Assembly: GCF_001422325.1 (NCBI RefSeq)
Contig: NZ_LMMR01000001.1
Location: 807,256 to 871,255, forward strand
Direction: 5' to 3'
Origin: Leifsonia sp. Leaf264
GTDB taxonomy: Bacteria > Actinomycetota > Actinomycetes > Actinomycetales > Microbacteriaceae
Length of the DNA stretch: 64,000 nt
Made by a program: the position numbers and the translations under genes. Below are positions 51,701 through 58,539 of the stretch, piece by piece. Position 1 is the first letter of the stretch; each line of letters begins with the position of its first letter. Below the pieces are notes generated by a model that was given only the letters and a program-made list of their open reading frames with translations, was not told where the DNA came from and did no database searches.

Positions 51701-52774
51701 CAGGCCGATGCGCACAGGGACCGATCCGTCGAGGAGGGCAGCACAGGCGACGACCGTGGCCTCGGTCGGGCCGTACGTGTTCCAGATCTCCCGCTCGGCC
51801 GAGGCCAGCCTCTGGGCGAGTTCCGGCGGGCAGGCCTCGCCGCCGAAGATGAGCAGTCGCACGTTCTCGAGGGACTCGACAGGCCAGAGCCCCGCCAGAG
51901 TCGGCACCGTCGAGACCACGGTGATCCCGTGGGTGATGAGCCATGGCCCGAGGTCCATGCCGGAACGCACCAGGGAGCGCGGCGCCGGCACGAGGCAGGC
52001 GCCGTGGCGCCACGCCAACCACATCTCCTCGCAGGAGGCGTCGAAGGCGACGGACAGCCCGGCGAGCACACGGTCTCCGGGCCCGAGCGGGGCGTCCTGC
52101 AGGAAGAGCCGCGCCTCGGCATCGACGAACGCCGCCGCGGACCGGTGCGTCACCGCGACGCCCTTCGGTGTTCCCGTGGAGCCCGAGGTGAAGATGATCC
52201 ACGCATCGTCGGCGACGGTCGGAGACGTGAGGCTCGGCGTGGCGTGGGTGCTCGGATGAGCCGCGGCCCCGTCGAAGAGCTCGACGGCGGAGGCGGCATC
52301 CGCCTCCGCAAACACGGCGGCATCCGTGTCGGCGTTCGTGTCGACCTTCGTGTGGGCGTTCGTGTGGGCGTTCGGGGTCGCGGAGGCGACGAAGCCCCCT
52401 CGTCCCGAGATGACGCCCACCACCTTCGCCTCGCTGAAGACGAGGTCGGCGCGCTCCTGCGGGTCGTCGGCGTCGACGGGCACGTAGGCTGCGCCGGCCG
52501 CGATGACGCCGAGGATGGCGACGTACAACTCTCGCGCACCGGACTCCATGCGGATGCCGACCCTGTCGCCGCGGCGGACCCCGGCATCGTGCAATCGGGC
52601 CGCCGATCTCACGACGGCGGCCATCAGCTGCCTGTAGCTGAGTGCCCCGGCGGCATCCTCGATGGCTGAGGAGTCCGGATGCTCCATCGTCGTCTGCCGG
52701 AGCACGTCGAGGAGGGTGCGCGGCGGCGGCGCTTCGGAGGCGCGGTCGAGGATTCCGGCGAGAGGTGCGGTCAC
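48746..52774 (-). CDS. Pls-like single-module NRPS (putative poly-amino-acid, probably polylysine, synthetase)
   Basis: A 1342-residue membrane synthetase. The adenylation domain (about 20-530) has FTSGSTGTPKG, AFDASCEEMWLAW, NTYGPTEATVV, GRADDQVKVGGRRIELGEIE and the terminal Lys in RTSGKVDKAALP. The carrier domain has FFDLGGGSLSAAQ with the phosphopantetheine Ser near 575. Then come three blocks, each a membrane-helix pair (about 641-708, 871-948, 1111-1175) plus a hexapeptide-type domain. No thioesterase. This order and length match epsilon-poly-L-lysine synthetase (1319 residues). Pocket residues read D-A-E-S-I-G-T-V-V-K, near the bacitracin lysine code. GTG 52774 has TTGGAG eight bases upstream. 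Confidence 0.88.
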   Translation of the reverse strand: MTAPLAGILDRASEAPPPRTLLDVLRQTTMEHPDSSAIEDAAGALSYRQLMAAVVRSAARLHDAGVRRGDRVGIRMESGARELYVAILGVIAAGAAYVPVDADDPQERADLVFSEAKVVGVISGRGGFVASATPNAHTNAHTKVDTNADTDAAVFAEADAASAVELFDGAAAHPSTHATPSLTSPTVADDAWIIFTSGSTGTPKGVAVTHRSAAAFVDAEARLFLQDAPLGPGDRVLAGLSVAFDASCEEMWLAWRHGACLVPAPRSLVRSGMDLGPWLITHGITVVSTVPTLAGLWPVESLENVRLLIFGGEACPPELAQRLASAEREIWNTYGPTEATVVACAALLDGSVPVRIGLPLDGWALAVVDADGNPVADGEVGELIIGGVGLARYLDPAKDAEKYAPFPSIGWDRAYRSGDLVQFERAGLVFQGRADDQVKVGGRRIELGEIEAAVQALPGVTGAAVAVRRTEAGNQVLVGYVAVSDRAAFDQGAARARLVEELPAAIVPLLAVVDELPTRTSGKVDKAALPWPLEAEPVVDDDVDSTTQWLAAQWLAVLGVPASGADASFFDLGGGSLSAAQLVTRIRERDPEFTVADIYDYPRLGAMAAELDVRVRARSGDDAATGFRESAPTPRSTQWLQTLVGVPLFILSGVRWLLYLLTATQVLAWVGEDFSYLPVVPLWLLIVGILVFITPFGRMAIAVAGARMLLAGVEPGDYARGGSVHMRMWLADQIAHQIGAVGLAGAPWVSYYARALGAKIGRNVDLHTMPPVTGMLTIGEGAAIEPEVDLAGYWIDGDVVRIGRMRIGAHSTIGARSTLLPGARIGKYAEIAPGSAVFGRVPSGQRWAGSPAERVGPAPARRDRPEPSRRTRWVWAYAVASLVLSLLPIIAFAAGGIVIAAGIRGAGDLASAALAAVAWLVPATLVTGVVFAGLVVVLVRLLAIGLHEGRHPVRSRIGWQAWSTERLLDASRTLLFPLYSSLFTPVWLRLLGAKVGRGVEASTVLLIPSMTTIDDNAFLADDTMVASYELQDGWMVIGPARIGKRAFLGNSGMAAPGHRVAKDSLVAVLSVAPAKSKAGSSWLGSPPVRLRRANVAGDETRTYSPTSGLRLARTLWELCRILPVFVTCGIGLGVFFALAVLIESTGPVATVLLSGVVMLVAGGVAAAVTSVAKWVVVGRIRVGEHPLWSSFVWRTEVSDTFVEMVAAPWFAQSAAGTPALAVWLRTLGASIGRGVWCDSYWLPEADLVRLGDGSTVNRGCVVQTHLFHDRIMSMDVVTLDAGATLGPHSVILPAARIGAHATVGPASLVMRGEEVPVGSRWSGNTIGPWRVVSTADYHVRVR

Positions 52775-52859
52775 GTGCTCACTCCAACTCGCATCGAATC
52801 ACGGGGTGCGCGCCCGCGAGTTCAGCCCGCACGACCCTCGGCCGATCGTATGTCGCGCG

Positions 52860-53414
52860 TCAGTCCGCGAGGGAAGCGATGAGTTGCGCCTTGGTGAACT
52901 TCCCGTAACCTGTCACGCCCTCCTCGCGTGCCCTGGCACGCAGTTGAACCACGGTGAGTGCGCTCAGGTCGCCGCGCTCGACGGCCTCGTCCACGAGGGC
53001 CGTCGCCCGATGGGGCGTCGGAGTGCTGACGGGGACAACGCTGGCCGGCTCTGCGTGGACGGCGACGATCACGACATCGTCGTCGCTCGGCACCGAGGTC
53101 GGCGCGGCAGGCGGCTTCGGCGCTGCAGTCGTCTTCGTCGTCGCGGACTTCTTCGTCGCAGCAGGCGTGTTCAGCACGGTGGACGGCTTCGGCGCTGCCG
53201 TCGAACTCGACGCGAGCCTCTTCGCGCGCTTCGCCCTCTTCGCAGCATCCTTCTCGATCTTCGCGGCGAGGTCCTTCAGTTCCGACTCGACTTTCTTCGC
53301 GCGCTTCTTCGCCTTCGCATCGACCTTCTTGGCGGTACGCCTGGCCTCGGCCACGGCGTCCTTGGCCTTCTCCAATGCCTTCTCGGCAGCCTTCTCGGTC
53401 TTCTTCTTCGCCAT
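52860..53414 (-). CDS. Lys/Ala-rich coiled protein with C-terminal Rho-N/SAP-like domain
   Basis: A 184-residue protein. Residues 1-65 are a Lys/Ala/Glu-rich helix (MAKKKTEKAAEKALEKAKDA and onward), like actinobacterial histone-like tails. The middle is Thr/Pro/Ala-rich, and the end (LSALTVVQLRARAREEGVTG then KFTKAQLIASLAD) is a Rho N-terminal/SAP-type helix pair that usually binds nucleic acid. It is likely a nucleoid- or RNA-associated protein. It lies 85 bases upstream of the Pls-like gene on the same strand, so they may be cotranscribed. ATG 53414 was chosen because longer reading has no basic-helix character. Confidence 0.7.
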   Translation of the reverse strand: MAKKKTEKAAEKALEKAKDAVAEARRTAKKVDAKAKKRAKKVESELKDLAAKIEKDAAKRAKRAKRLASSSTAAPKPSTVLNTPAATKKSATTKTTAAPKPPAAPTSVPSDDDVVIVAVHAEPASVVPVSTPTPHRATALVDEAVERGDLSALTVVQLRARAREEGVTGYGKFTKAQLIASLAD

Positions 53415-53639
53415 TCGAGCAATCCGTTCGTCGGTGTTGCAACTGGCCCCACAGTCTGGCACCCCCGGGTGAACGACGCTGACTTTCGTCGACGCAGACT
53501 GTTCGACCCGTGCTTTCGTGAACTCACGTTGCGCGCCTCCGTGCATGAGCCCTCCTCATCTGCCACTCTCGAATCCGCAGCGCCCGCACCGGGGCGCATC
53601 CTGCCCGACTCGACTGTTCACACCTCTGGAGACCTGCCG

Positions 53640-54104
53640 ATGACCACCGTTCCCCCCGCACCCGCGGCTCCCCTCGACGCCCCTCTCTACGGCGCCTCCT
53701 TCGGGCAGGCCGTCTCCCGGTACTGGTCGAAGTACGCGACCTTCTCCGGACGCGCCAGCCGCAGCGAGTTCTGGTGGTCGTACCTCTTCATCGGTGCGAT
53801 CAGCACCGTCCTCTACATCCTGCTTCTCATCGGACTGGTCAGCGGGGGCGTCACGACTGACGCCGTGACCGGCGTGACGACGCCGAATCCGTCGGCGTTC
53901 GCCATCATCATGACGATCGTCTACATCGTCTGGGGCCTCGCGATCATCATCCCGACGCTCGCGATCAGCTGGCGGCGCCTGCACGACACCAACCGCTCCG
54001 GGGGTTTCTGGTTCATCGGCCTCATCCCGTTCGTGGGCGGCATCATCCTGTTGGTCTTCTTCATCCTCGACTCCGACCCGGCTGGCGCACGTTTCGACCG
54101 CTAG
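53640..54104 (+). CDS. DUF805 membrane protein
   Basis: A 154-residue protein of the DUF805 (YhaH-like) family. An N-terminal FSGRASRSEFWWSYLFIGA motif leads into the first helix. Three more helices follow, with AISWRRLHDTNRSGGFWFI between. The end is DSDPAGARFDR. Role unknown. ATG 53640 has TCTGGAGA eight bases before. It is divergent from the Lys-rich gene (225 bases between, no clear operator seen) and followed by a strong terminator. Confidence 0.88.
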   Translation: MTTVPPAPAAPLDAPLYGASFGQAVSRYWSKYATFSGRASRSEFWWSYLFIGAISTVLYILLLIGLVSGGVTTDAVTGVTTPNPSAFAIIMTIVYIVWGLAIIIPTLAISWRRLHDTNRSGGFWFIGLIPFVGGIILLVFFILDSDPAGARFDR

Positions 54105-54148
54105 TCACGACGCCGTCGCGGATGCAGCCCGCGCGGCATCCGCACGAG

Positions 54149-54180
54149 GAAGCCCCCGATCCACGACGATCGGGGGCTTC
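54149..54180 (+). terminator. Hairpin terminator after DUF805 gene
   Basis: Thirteen-base perfect arms GAAGCCCCCGATC / GATCGGGGGCTTC with a six-base loop, followed by CGTCGTT. About ten bases later the decamer CGCCCGAGCC repeats about three times (54191-54220), with no other feature before the next small gene. Confidence 0.88.
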
Positions 54181-54256
54181 GTCGTTCCACGCCGCCCGAG
54201 CCCGCCCGAGCCCGCCCGAGGTCGTCCGAACGTCATGCTCGGGCTAGCCTGAAGTG

Positions 54257-54424
54257 GTGGAGTACGTCATCGAGTTCGACACCAAGCCCCAGCTGGTCGG
54301 CACCTTCCATTCGCAGAGCGAGGCCGAGGATGCCGCCCAGCGGATCGCCGCGCACCGCGGCGTCTCGTCGTGGCGGGTGCGGCAGGTCTTCAACGGCGCG
54401 ATGGCGCTGGCCGAGCTGCGCTGA
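54257..54424 (+). CDS. Short hypothetical protein (55 residues)
   Basis: Reads MEYVIEFDTKPQLVGTFHSQ (GTG start), SEAEDAAQRIAAHRGVSSWR, VRQVFNGAMALAELR. The beta-alpha-beta pattern looks like a small ferredoxin-like fold. TAGCCT at 54245-54250 is six bases before GTG 54257, the leaderless signature used throughout the window. It ends six bases before a second tiny gene of equal length. Confidence 0.6.
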   Translation: MEYVIEFDTKPQLVGTFHSQSEAEDAAQRIAAHRGVSSWRVRQVFNGAMALAELR

Positions 54425-54430
54425 TCCCTC

Positions 54431-54598
54431 GTGGAGATCGACGACGGCGACGACCCGCGGTTCGTGAGCCCGGAGCCCTGTCCGCAATGCGGCGACATCA
54501 TGAACGGCGGCGTGCTCGGCGGTGACGACGTCGGCATGCTGATCTCGCTGCGCTGCCTCGGCTGCGGGTACAGCGCGTTGGTGGACCCGTTCGCCTAG
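54431..54598 (+). CDS. Short zinc-ribbon protein (55 residues)
   Basis: Begins VEIDDGDDPRFVSPEPCPQC (GTG start) and continues to RCLGCGYSALVDPFA. CPQC and CLGC, 28 residues apart, form a zinc ribbon. It follows the previous small gene by six bases in the same frame direction, so the two are probably one unit. No known family is recognised. Confidence 0.65.
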   Translation: MEIDDGDDPRFVSPEPCPQCGDIMNGGVLGGDDVGMLISLRCLGCGYSALVDPFA

Positions 54599-54650
54599 CC
54601 CGCGTGGATGACGGGCTGCGGCGTCCTGGACGACCGCCGCAGCCCGAGTC

Positions 54651-56618
54651 TCATCGCGCGTGATGCACGGGCAGCCAGACACGCATCGTCGATGGCCCTC
54701 GCTGCGCCCACCGGTGGTACGGGACGAGAGGTGCTTCGACGGGCTCGGCATCGGGGCCTGCGGCATCAGTCGTCGTGTAGGGCCAGGCCTCGGCATCCGC
54801 CGATGCCGTGCGGAGGAGCACTGAGACGCCGTCGCCGCGGTCGTCCGGGTCGGCAGTCCTGTCGACCTGCAACCCGCTGAACGCTCCGGCGCCGGCCGGA
54901 AGGTCGACTGACTCGAGGCAGTACACGATCGGGCCTCGCTCCACAGCTACGCTGTCGCGGATCGCATCGATGCGAGGGTCCGGCACGGTGAACCTGGCTC
55001 GCATCGGAAGGCTGAGTTCGAGCACGTCGCCGGAACTGAACGCGCGTCGTATCGACGCATAGCCCGGCGACGAGTCCACCGTCTCGATCGAGCCGTCGAC
55101 TGCGCGGAGCACCAGACTCGCGGATGCAGCCCACGCCGGCACCCGCAGACTGATGGTCGTCGCCTCCGGCATGTCGTCGGTGACGGTGACGGTGACGGTG
55201 CCGTCGTCGGGATACCTGGTCGCGACGTCGACGGCAACGAGGCGCCCGTCCGCCAATCGGGTGCGGATCGAGGCCGACGCGTACTGGTGCAGTTGCAGGC
55301 CGTCATCATCTGTCGTCGCGAGATATCCGGCGAGACTCGCGAAGGTGCGTGCGACGTTCGGCGGGCAGCAGGAGACCTCGAACCACGGCGCGCGCAACGA
55401 CGACGACGCCCGCGGCGACATCACATCGGACGGGGCAGGCTCTCCCGGTCGGCGCTGGTGCAGCGTGTTCGCGTAGAAGAATGCCGTGCCCTCGTCCGAG
55501 GGCGAGGTCGCCACGACGTTGAAGAGGGTGCGCTCGATCAGGTCGGCATAGCGACCGTCTGGCCGCCCGTCGGCGCCGGAGCCGCCGCCCTCGGCGAGGA
55601 GCAGTCTCCAGCTGAACATTATCGACGCGATTCCGGCGCACGTCTCGGAATAGGCGCGGTCGGAGGGAAGCTCCCAGTCCTCGCCGAAGGCCTCGTCCTG
55701 GTGGTGGGAGCCCTGTCCGCCGGTGACGTAGGTGCGGCGGGCGACCGTACGCTCCCATTGCCCTCCGAGGGCTCCGAGCAGCTCTGTGTCGTCGCCCTCG
55801 ACCGCGATGTCGACGGCCCCGGCCGCGAGGTAGTTTGCGCGCACTGCGTGGCCGGTGAGAACCTCGGCCTCACGCACGGGAACGTCGTCCTGGAAGTACG
55901 ACCGTCCCCACTCGATGTCGGCGAGGGTTCCATGGCCGCGCCGGTCGAGGAACAGCGCCGCCTGCGCGAGGTAGCGCGGCTCCCCCGTGAGCCGGCCGAG
56001 TTCTGCCAGCCCCACCTCGACCTCGGCGTGCCCGCACACCGACTGGATGCCGCTCTCGCCGAACACCGAGCAGACCAGGTCCGCCGCGCGCGTGGCGACA
56101 CCGAGCAGCCCGTCGTCGGCGCCCGGCCGCGTGCGCTCCCTGGCCACTGCGGCCTGGAACAGGTGCCCGAGGCAGTACAGCTCGTGACCCCACTCGAGGT
56201 CGGACCAGCGGGCGCCCTGACCGCGGCGACCGAAGTTCGTGTTCAGGTAGCCATCGGCCTCCTGCGCCGCTGCGACACGGTCGACGACGGCGCGGAATCG
56301 AGCCTCGAAAGCGGCATCCGTTCCCCGTCGACCGATCTCCCATGCCACGGCCTCGAGGTACTTGTAGACCTCGGAGTCGGAGAACTCGCGGCCACGGCGT
56401 CCTGCGGGAAGGGTCCCGGATGCAGCGAGGTCGAAGTTCGCGAGCCAGCCGTCCTTCTCCAACCAGTGCTCGATGTGCGGCAGCGTGGCCGACCCGTTGA
56501 CGCGTTGGCGTTGAGCCCAGAATCCGTCGGTGATGTGCACCTCGTCGACGCCCAGTGGGCGCAGTGCTCCTGTGGACGGGACGACGGGCGCCGCGATGAT
56601 GCGTGTGGTGGTGGTCAT
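54651..56618 (-). CDS. GH127-family glycoside hydrolase (beta-L-arabinofuranosidase, DUF1680)
   Basis: A 655-residue cytoplasmic glycosidase. The (alpha/alpha)6 barrel carries YSETCAGIAS near residue 323 and WFEVSCCPPNVAR near 413. In the Bifidobacterium enzyme HypBA1 the matching Glu and three Cys hold zinc, and one Cys is the nucleophile. The C-terminal part is beta-sandwich. It releases L-arabinofuranose (or another pentose/hexose in family relatives) from imported oligosaccharides. Start 56618 has AAGGG six bases before. A start two codons earlier overlaps the permease stop and cannot be excluded. Confidence 0.9.
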   Translation of the reverse strand: MTTTTRIIAAPVVPSTGALRPLGVDEVHITDGFWAQRQRVNGSATLPHIEHWLEKDGWLANFDLAASGTLPAGRRGREFSDSEVYKYLEAVAWEIGRRGTDAAFEARFRAVVDRVAAAQEADGYLNTNFGRRGQGARWSDLEWGHELYCLGHLFQAAVARERTRPGADDGLLGVATRAADLVCSVFGESGIQSVCGHAEVEVGLAELGRLTGEPRYLAQAALFLDRRGHGTLADIEWGRSYFQDDVPVREAEVLTGHAVRANYLAAGAVDIAVEGDDTELLGALGGQWERTVARRTYVTGGQGSHHQDEAFGEDWELPSDRAYSETCAGIASIMFSWRLLLAEGGGSGADGRPDGRYADLIERTLFNVVATSPSDEGTAFFYANTLHQRRPGEPAPSDVMSPRASSSLRAPWFEVSCCPPNVARTFASLAGYLATTDDDGLQLHQYASASIRTRLADGRLVAVDVATRYPDDGTVTVTVTDDMPEATTISLRVPAWAASASLVLRAVDGSIETVDSSPGYASIRRAFSSGDVLELSLPMRARFTVPDPRIDAIRDSVAVERGPIVYCLESVDLPAGAGAFSGLQVDRTADPDDRGDGVSVLLRTASADAEAWPYTTTDAAGPDAEPVEAPLVPYHRWAQRGPSTMRVWLPVHHAR

Positions 56619-56620
56619 GG

Positions 56621-57526
56621 TCATCCCTTGAAGGCGCCGGACATGAATCCGCGCACGTAGTGGCGTTGCAGTATCAGAAAGAGCAGGATGCACGGCAGCG
56701 CGAGCACGACGACGCCGGCCTCGGTGGCTCCGTAGTCGACGACGCCCTGCACCTGCCCGCGCAGGTTGGAGATGGCCAGCGGCAGGGTCATGCGCGCCGA
56801 GTCGTTGATGAGGATGAGCGGGGCCATGAAGTCGTTCCAGGCCGCGAGGAAGGCGAACAGGCCCACTGTGATCAGCCCGGGCTTGACCGCGGGAACCAGC
56901 ACCCGCCAGAGCACGCCCCACGAGGTGCAGCCGTCGACCATCGCCGCCTCGTCGAGCTCACGTGGAATCGACTCGAACGAGATGCGCATCATGAAGGTCG
57001 AGAACGGCAGCTGGAACATGGTGAGCACGAGCGCGACCCCCACCAACGAGTTCGAGAGGCCGACCATGTTCAGCAACACGTAGAGCGGGATGAGCAGGGT
57101 GGCGTAGGGCACCATGAGGATCGCAATGGTGGCCAGGAACAACGCATTCTTGCCCCGGAACTCGAAACGCGCGAAGGCGTAGCCGCCCAGCAGCGAGATC
57201 ACGAGCGTGAGCACCACCGTGAGAAGCGAGACGAACACCGAGTTGAGGATGTACTGCCCGATCCCGTCCTGGTAGTTCGCCAGGGTGGTGTAGTTGCCGA
57301 GCCCCCACCCTTCGGTCTGATTGGTGCCGGCGCGTGGGGCGACCGATGACACCGCCGTCCACACGAGCGGGTACAGGAAGATGATGGCGATGGCGGCTGT
57401 GAAGACCCAGAACGGCATCTGCAGGGCGATGCCGGCGACGGAGTATCTGCGGCGGTTCGGGCGCGGAGCGACTGAGGCCATGGACGACGTCTCGGTGCGC
57501 GGTGGTCGGGCGAGGGTATTGGTCAT
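56621..57526 (-). CDS. Sugar ABC transporter permease (MalG/AraQ type)
   Basis: A 301-residue CUT1 permease with six helices. The coupling motif is EAAMVDGCTSWGVLWRVLVP (about residues 196-215). The N-terminal cytoplasmic stretch is basic. It pairs with the MalF-type permease three bases upstream and feeds the GH127 enzyme encoded directly downstream. No dedicated ATPase is in the window, so a shared MsmK/MsiK-type ATPase is expected. Confidence 0.93.
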   Translation of the reverse strand: MTNTLARPPRTETSSMASVAPRPNRRRYSVAGIALQMPFWVFTAAIAIIFLYPLVWTAVSSVAPRAGTNQTEGWGLGNYTTLANYQDGIGQYILNSVFVSLLTVVLTLVISLLGGYAFARFEFRGKNALFLATIAILMVPYATLLIPLYVLLNMVGLSNSLVGVALVLTMFQLPFSTFMMRISFESIPRELDEAAMVDGCTSWGVLWRVLVPAVKPGLITVGLFAFLAAWNDFMAPLILINDSARMTLPLAISNLRGQVQGVVDYGATEAGVVVLALPCILLFLILQRHYVRGFMSGAFKG

Positions 57527-57529
57527 GGC

Positions 57530-58450
57530 TCAGTCCTCCGCATTCCGGCTGAAGCCCCGGATCTGCACGATGTTGATGACGACGAGGGCGGCGAGCACGA
57601 TGACGGACAGCGCTCCGGCGACCCCGAGGTCGTTCTGACCCTGGAAGGCCATGCTGTAGATGAGTTGCACGACGGTGATGGTGCTGTTGTCGGGGCCGCC
57701 CTTGGTGAGGATGTAGAACTGCTCGAACGCCAGCAGGGAGCCGGTGACGCAGAGCACCGTCGTGAGGGCCAGGGTGGGTCGGAGCAGCGGAATTGTCACG
57801 TCGCGGAAGGTCTGCCACCGGGACGCCCCGTCGATGCGTGCCGCCTCGTAGACCTCGTCGGGAATCCCCTGCAGTCCGACGAGCATGAGCAGCATGTAGA
57901 AGCCCGCATAGCGCCAGACGATGAGAAACAGTGTCGACCAGAGGGCGGCATCCGGAGTCCCGAGGAAGGTGAAGCCCCATGCTTGGGTGAGCTCGGCGAA
58001 CGGACCGGCGATGGGCGAGTACAGCACGTAGAAGAGCAGGGAGGCCGAAGCGAGACCCAGGGCGCTCGGGATGAGGAACGACGCACGGAGGAATCCCTTC
58101 CAGCGACTCGACTCCTGCACCAGCAGGGCCAGCCCGAGTCCCAGGCCGATGAGCAGGATCGTCGCCAGCACGGCGTACTTCAGCGTGAACAGCACCGAGT
58201 CGACGAAGAACCGGTTGGTCACTGCTGCCGTGTAGTTCTCCGGGAAGTTCCAGCCCTGATCACCGCCGAGGAGCGGCCAGTCGGATGCCGACATCTTGAA
58301 GACCAGCAATAGCGGCAGCACGAACAGGAACAGCACGAACAGCGCCGTCGGCAGGGCGTACAGCCACCCGATGCCGGCTCTGCCGGAAGTCCGGCGGCGG
58401 CGCATCGGCCGTGCCTCCGTCGCCCTGATGAGAGGAGCGGTGACGCTCAT
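57530..58450 (-). CDS. Sugar ABC transporter permease (MalF/AraP type)
   Basis: A 306-residue CUT1 permease with six helices. The coupling motif is YEAARIDGASRWQTFRDVTI (about residues 205-224), with PNSTI-like periplasmic loop TKGGPDNSTITVVQ near 255. ATG 58450 follows AAAGG by eight bases, so a longer in-frame start was not used. It lies between the binding-protein gene (89-base gap with a hairpin) and the second permease. Confidence 0.92.
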   Translation of the reverse strand: MSVTAPLIRATEARPMRRRRTSGRAGIGWLYALPTALFVLFLFVLPLLLVFKMSASDWPLLGGDQGWNFPENYTAAVTNRFFVDSVLFTLKYAVLATILLIGLGLGLALLVQESSRWKGFLRASFLIPSALGLASASLLFYVLYSPIAGPFAELTQAWGFTFLGTPDAALWSTLFLIVWRYAGFYMLLMLVGLQGIPDEVYEAARIDGASRWQTFRDVTIPLLRPTLALTTVLCVTGSLLAFEQFYILTKGGPDNSTITVVQLIYSMAFQGQNDLGVAGALSVIVLAALVVINIVQIRGFSRNAED

Positions 58451-58493
58451 GGTGATGCCTTTCGGTGCGCTGGATGTCGACACGGAGGGAGAG

Positions 58494-58530
58494 GGCTGCG
58501 CCGGCCGACTGTCGGTCGACCGGCGCAGCC
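58494..58530 (-). terminator. Intercistronic hairpin after the binding-protein gene
   Basis: Perfect 11-base arms GGCTGCGCCGG / CCGGCGCAGCC around 15 bases, ten bases past the binding-protein stop. Such hairpins commonly raise binding-protein mRNA over the permease part. Confidence 0.75.
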
Positions 58531-58539
58531 GTCAGTCCC

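Noticed and set aside
48761-52669. A 1302-residue plus-strand open frame opposite the Pls-like gene
   Set aside because: Composition-driven shadow; the minus strand has intact adenylation and carrier motifs.
52775-53640. Searching the flanks of the Pls-like gene for condensation, thioesterase or export genes
   Set aside because: None is present; only the Lys-rich and DUF805 genes lie there, so no larger NRPS cluster is claimed.
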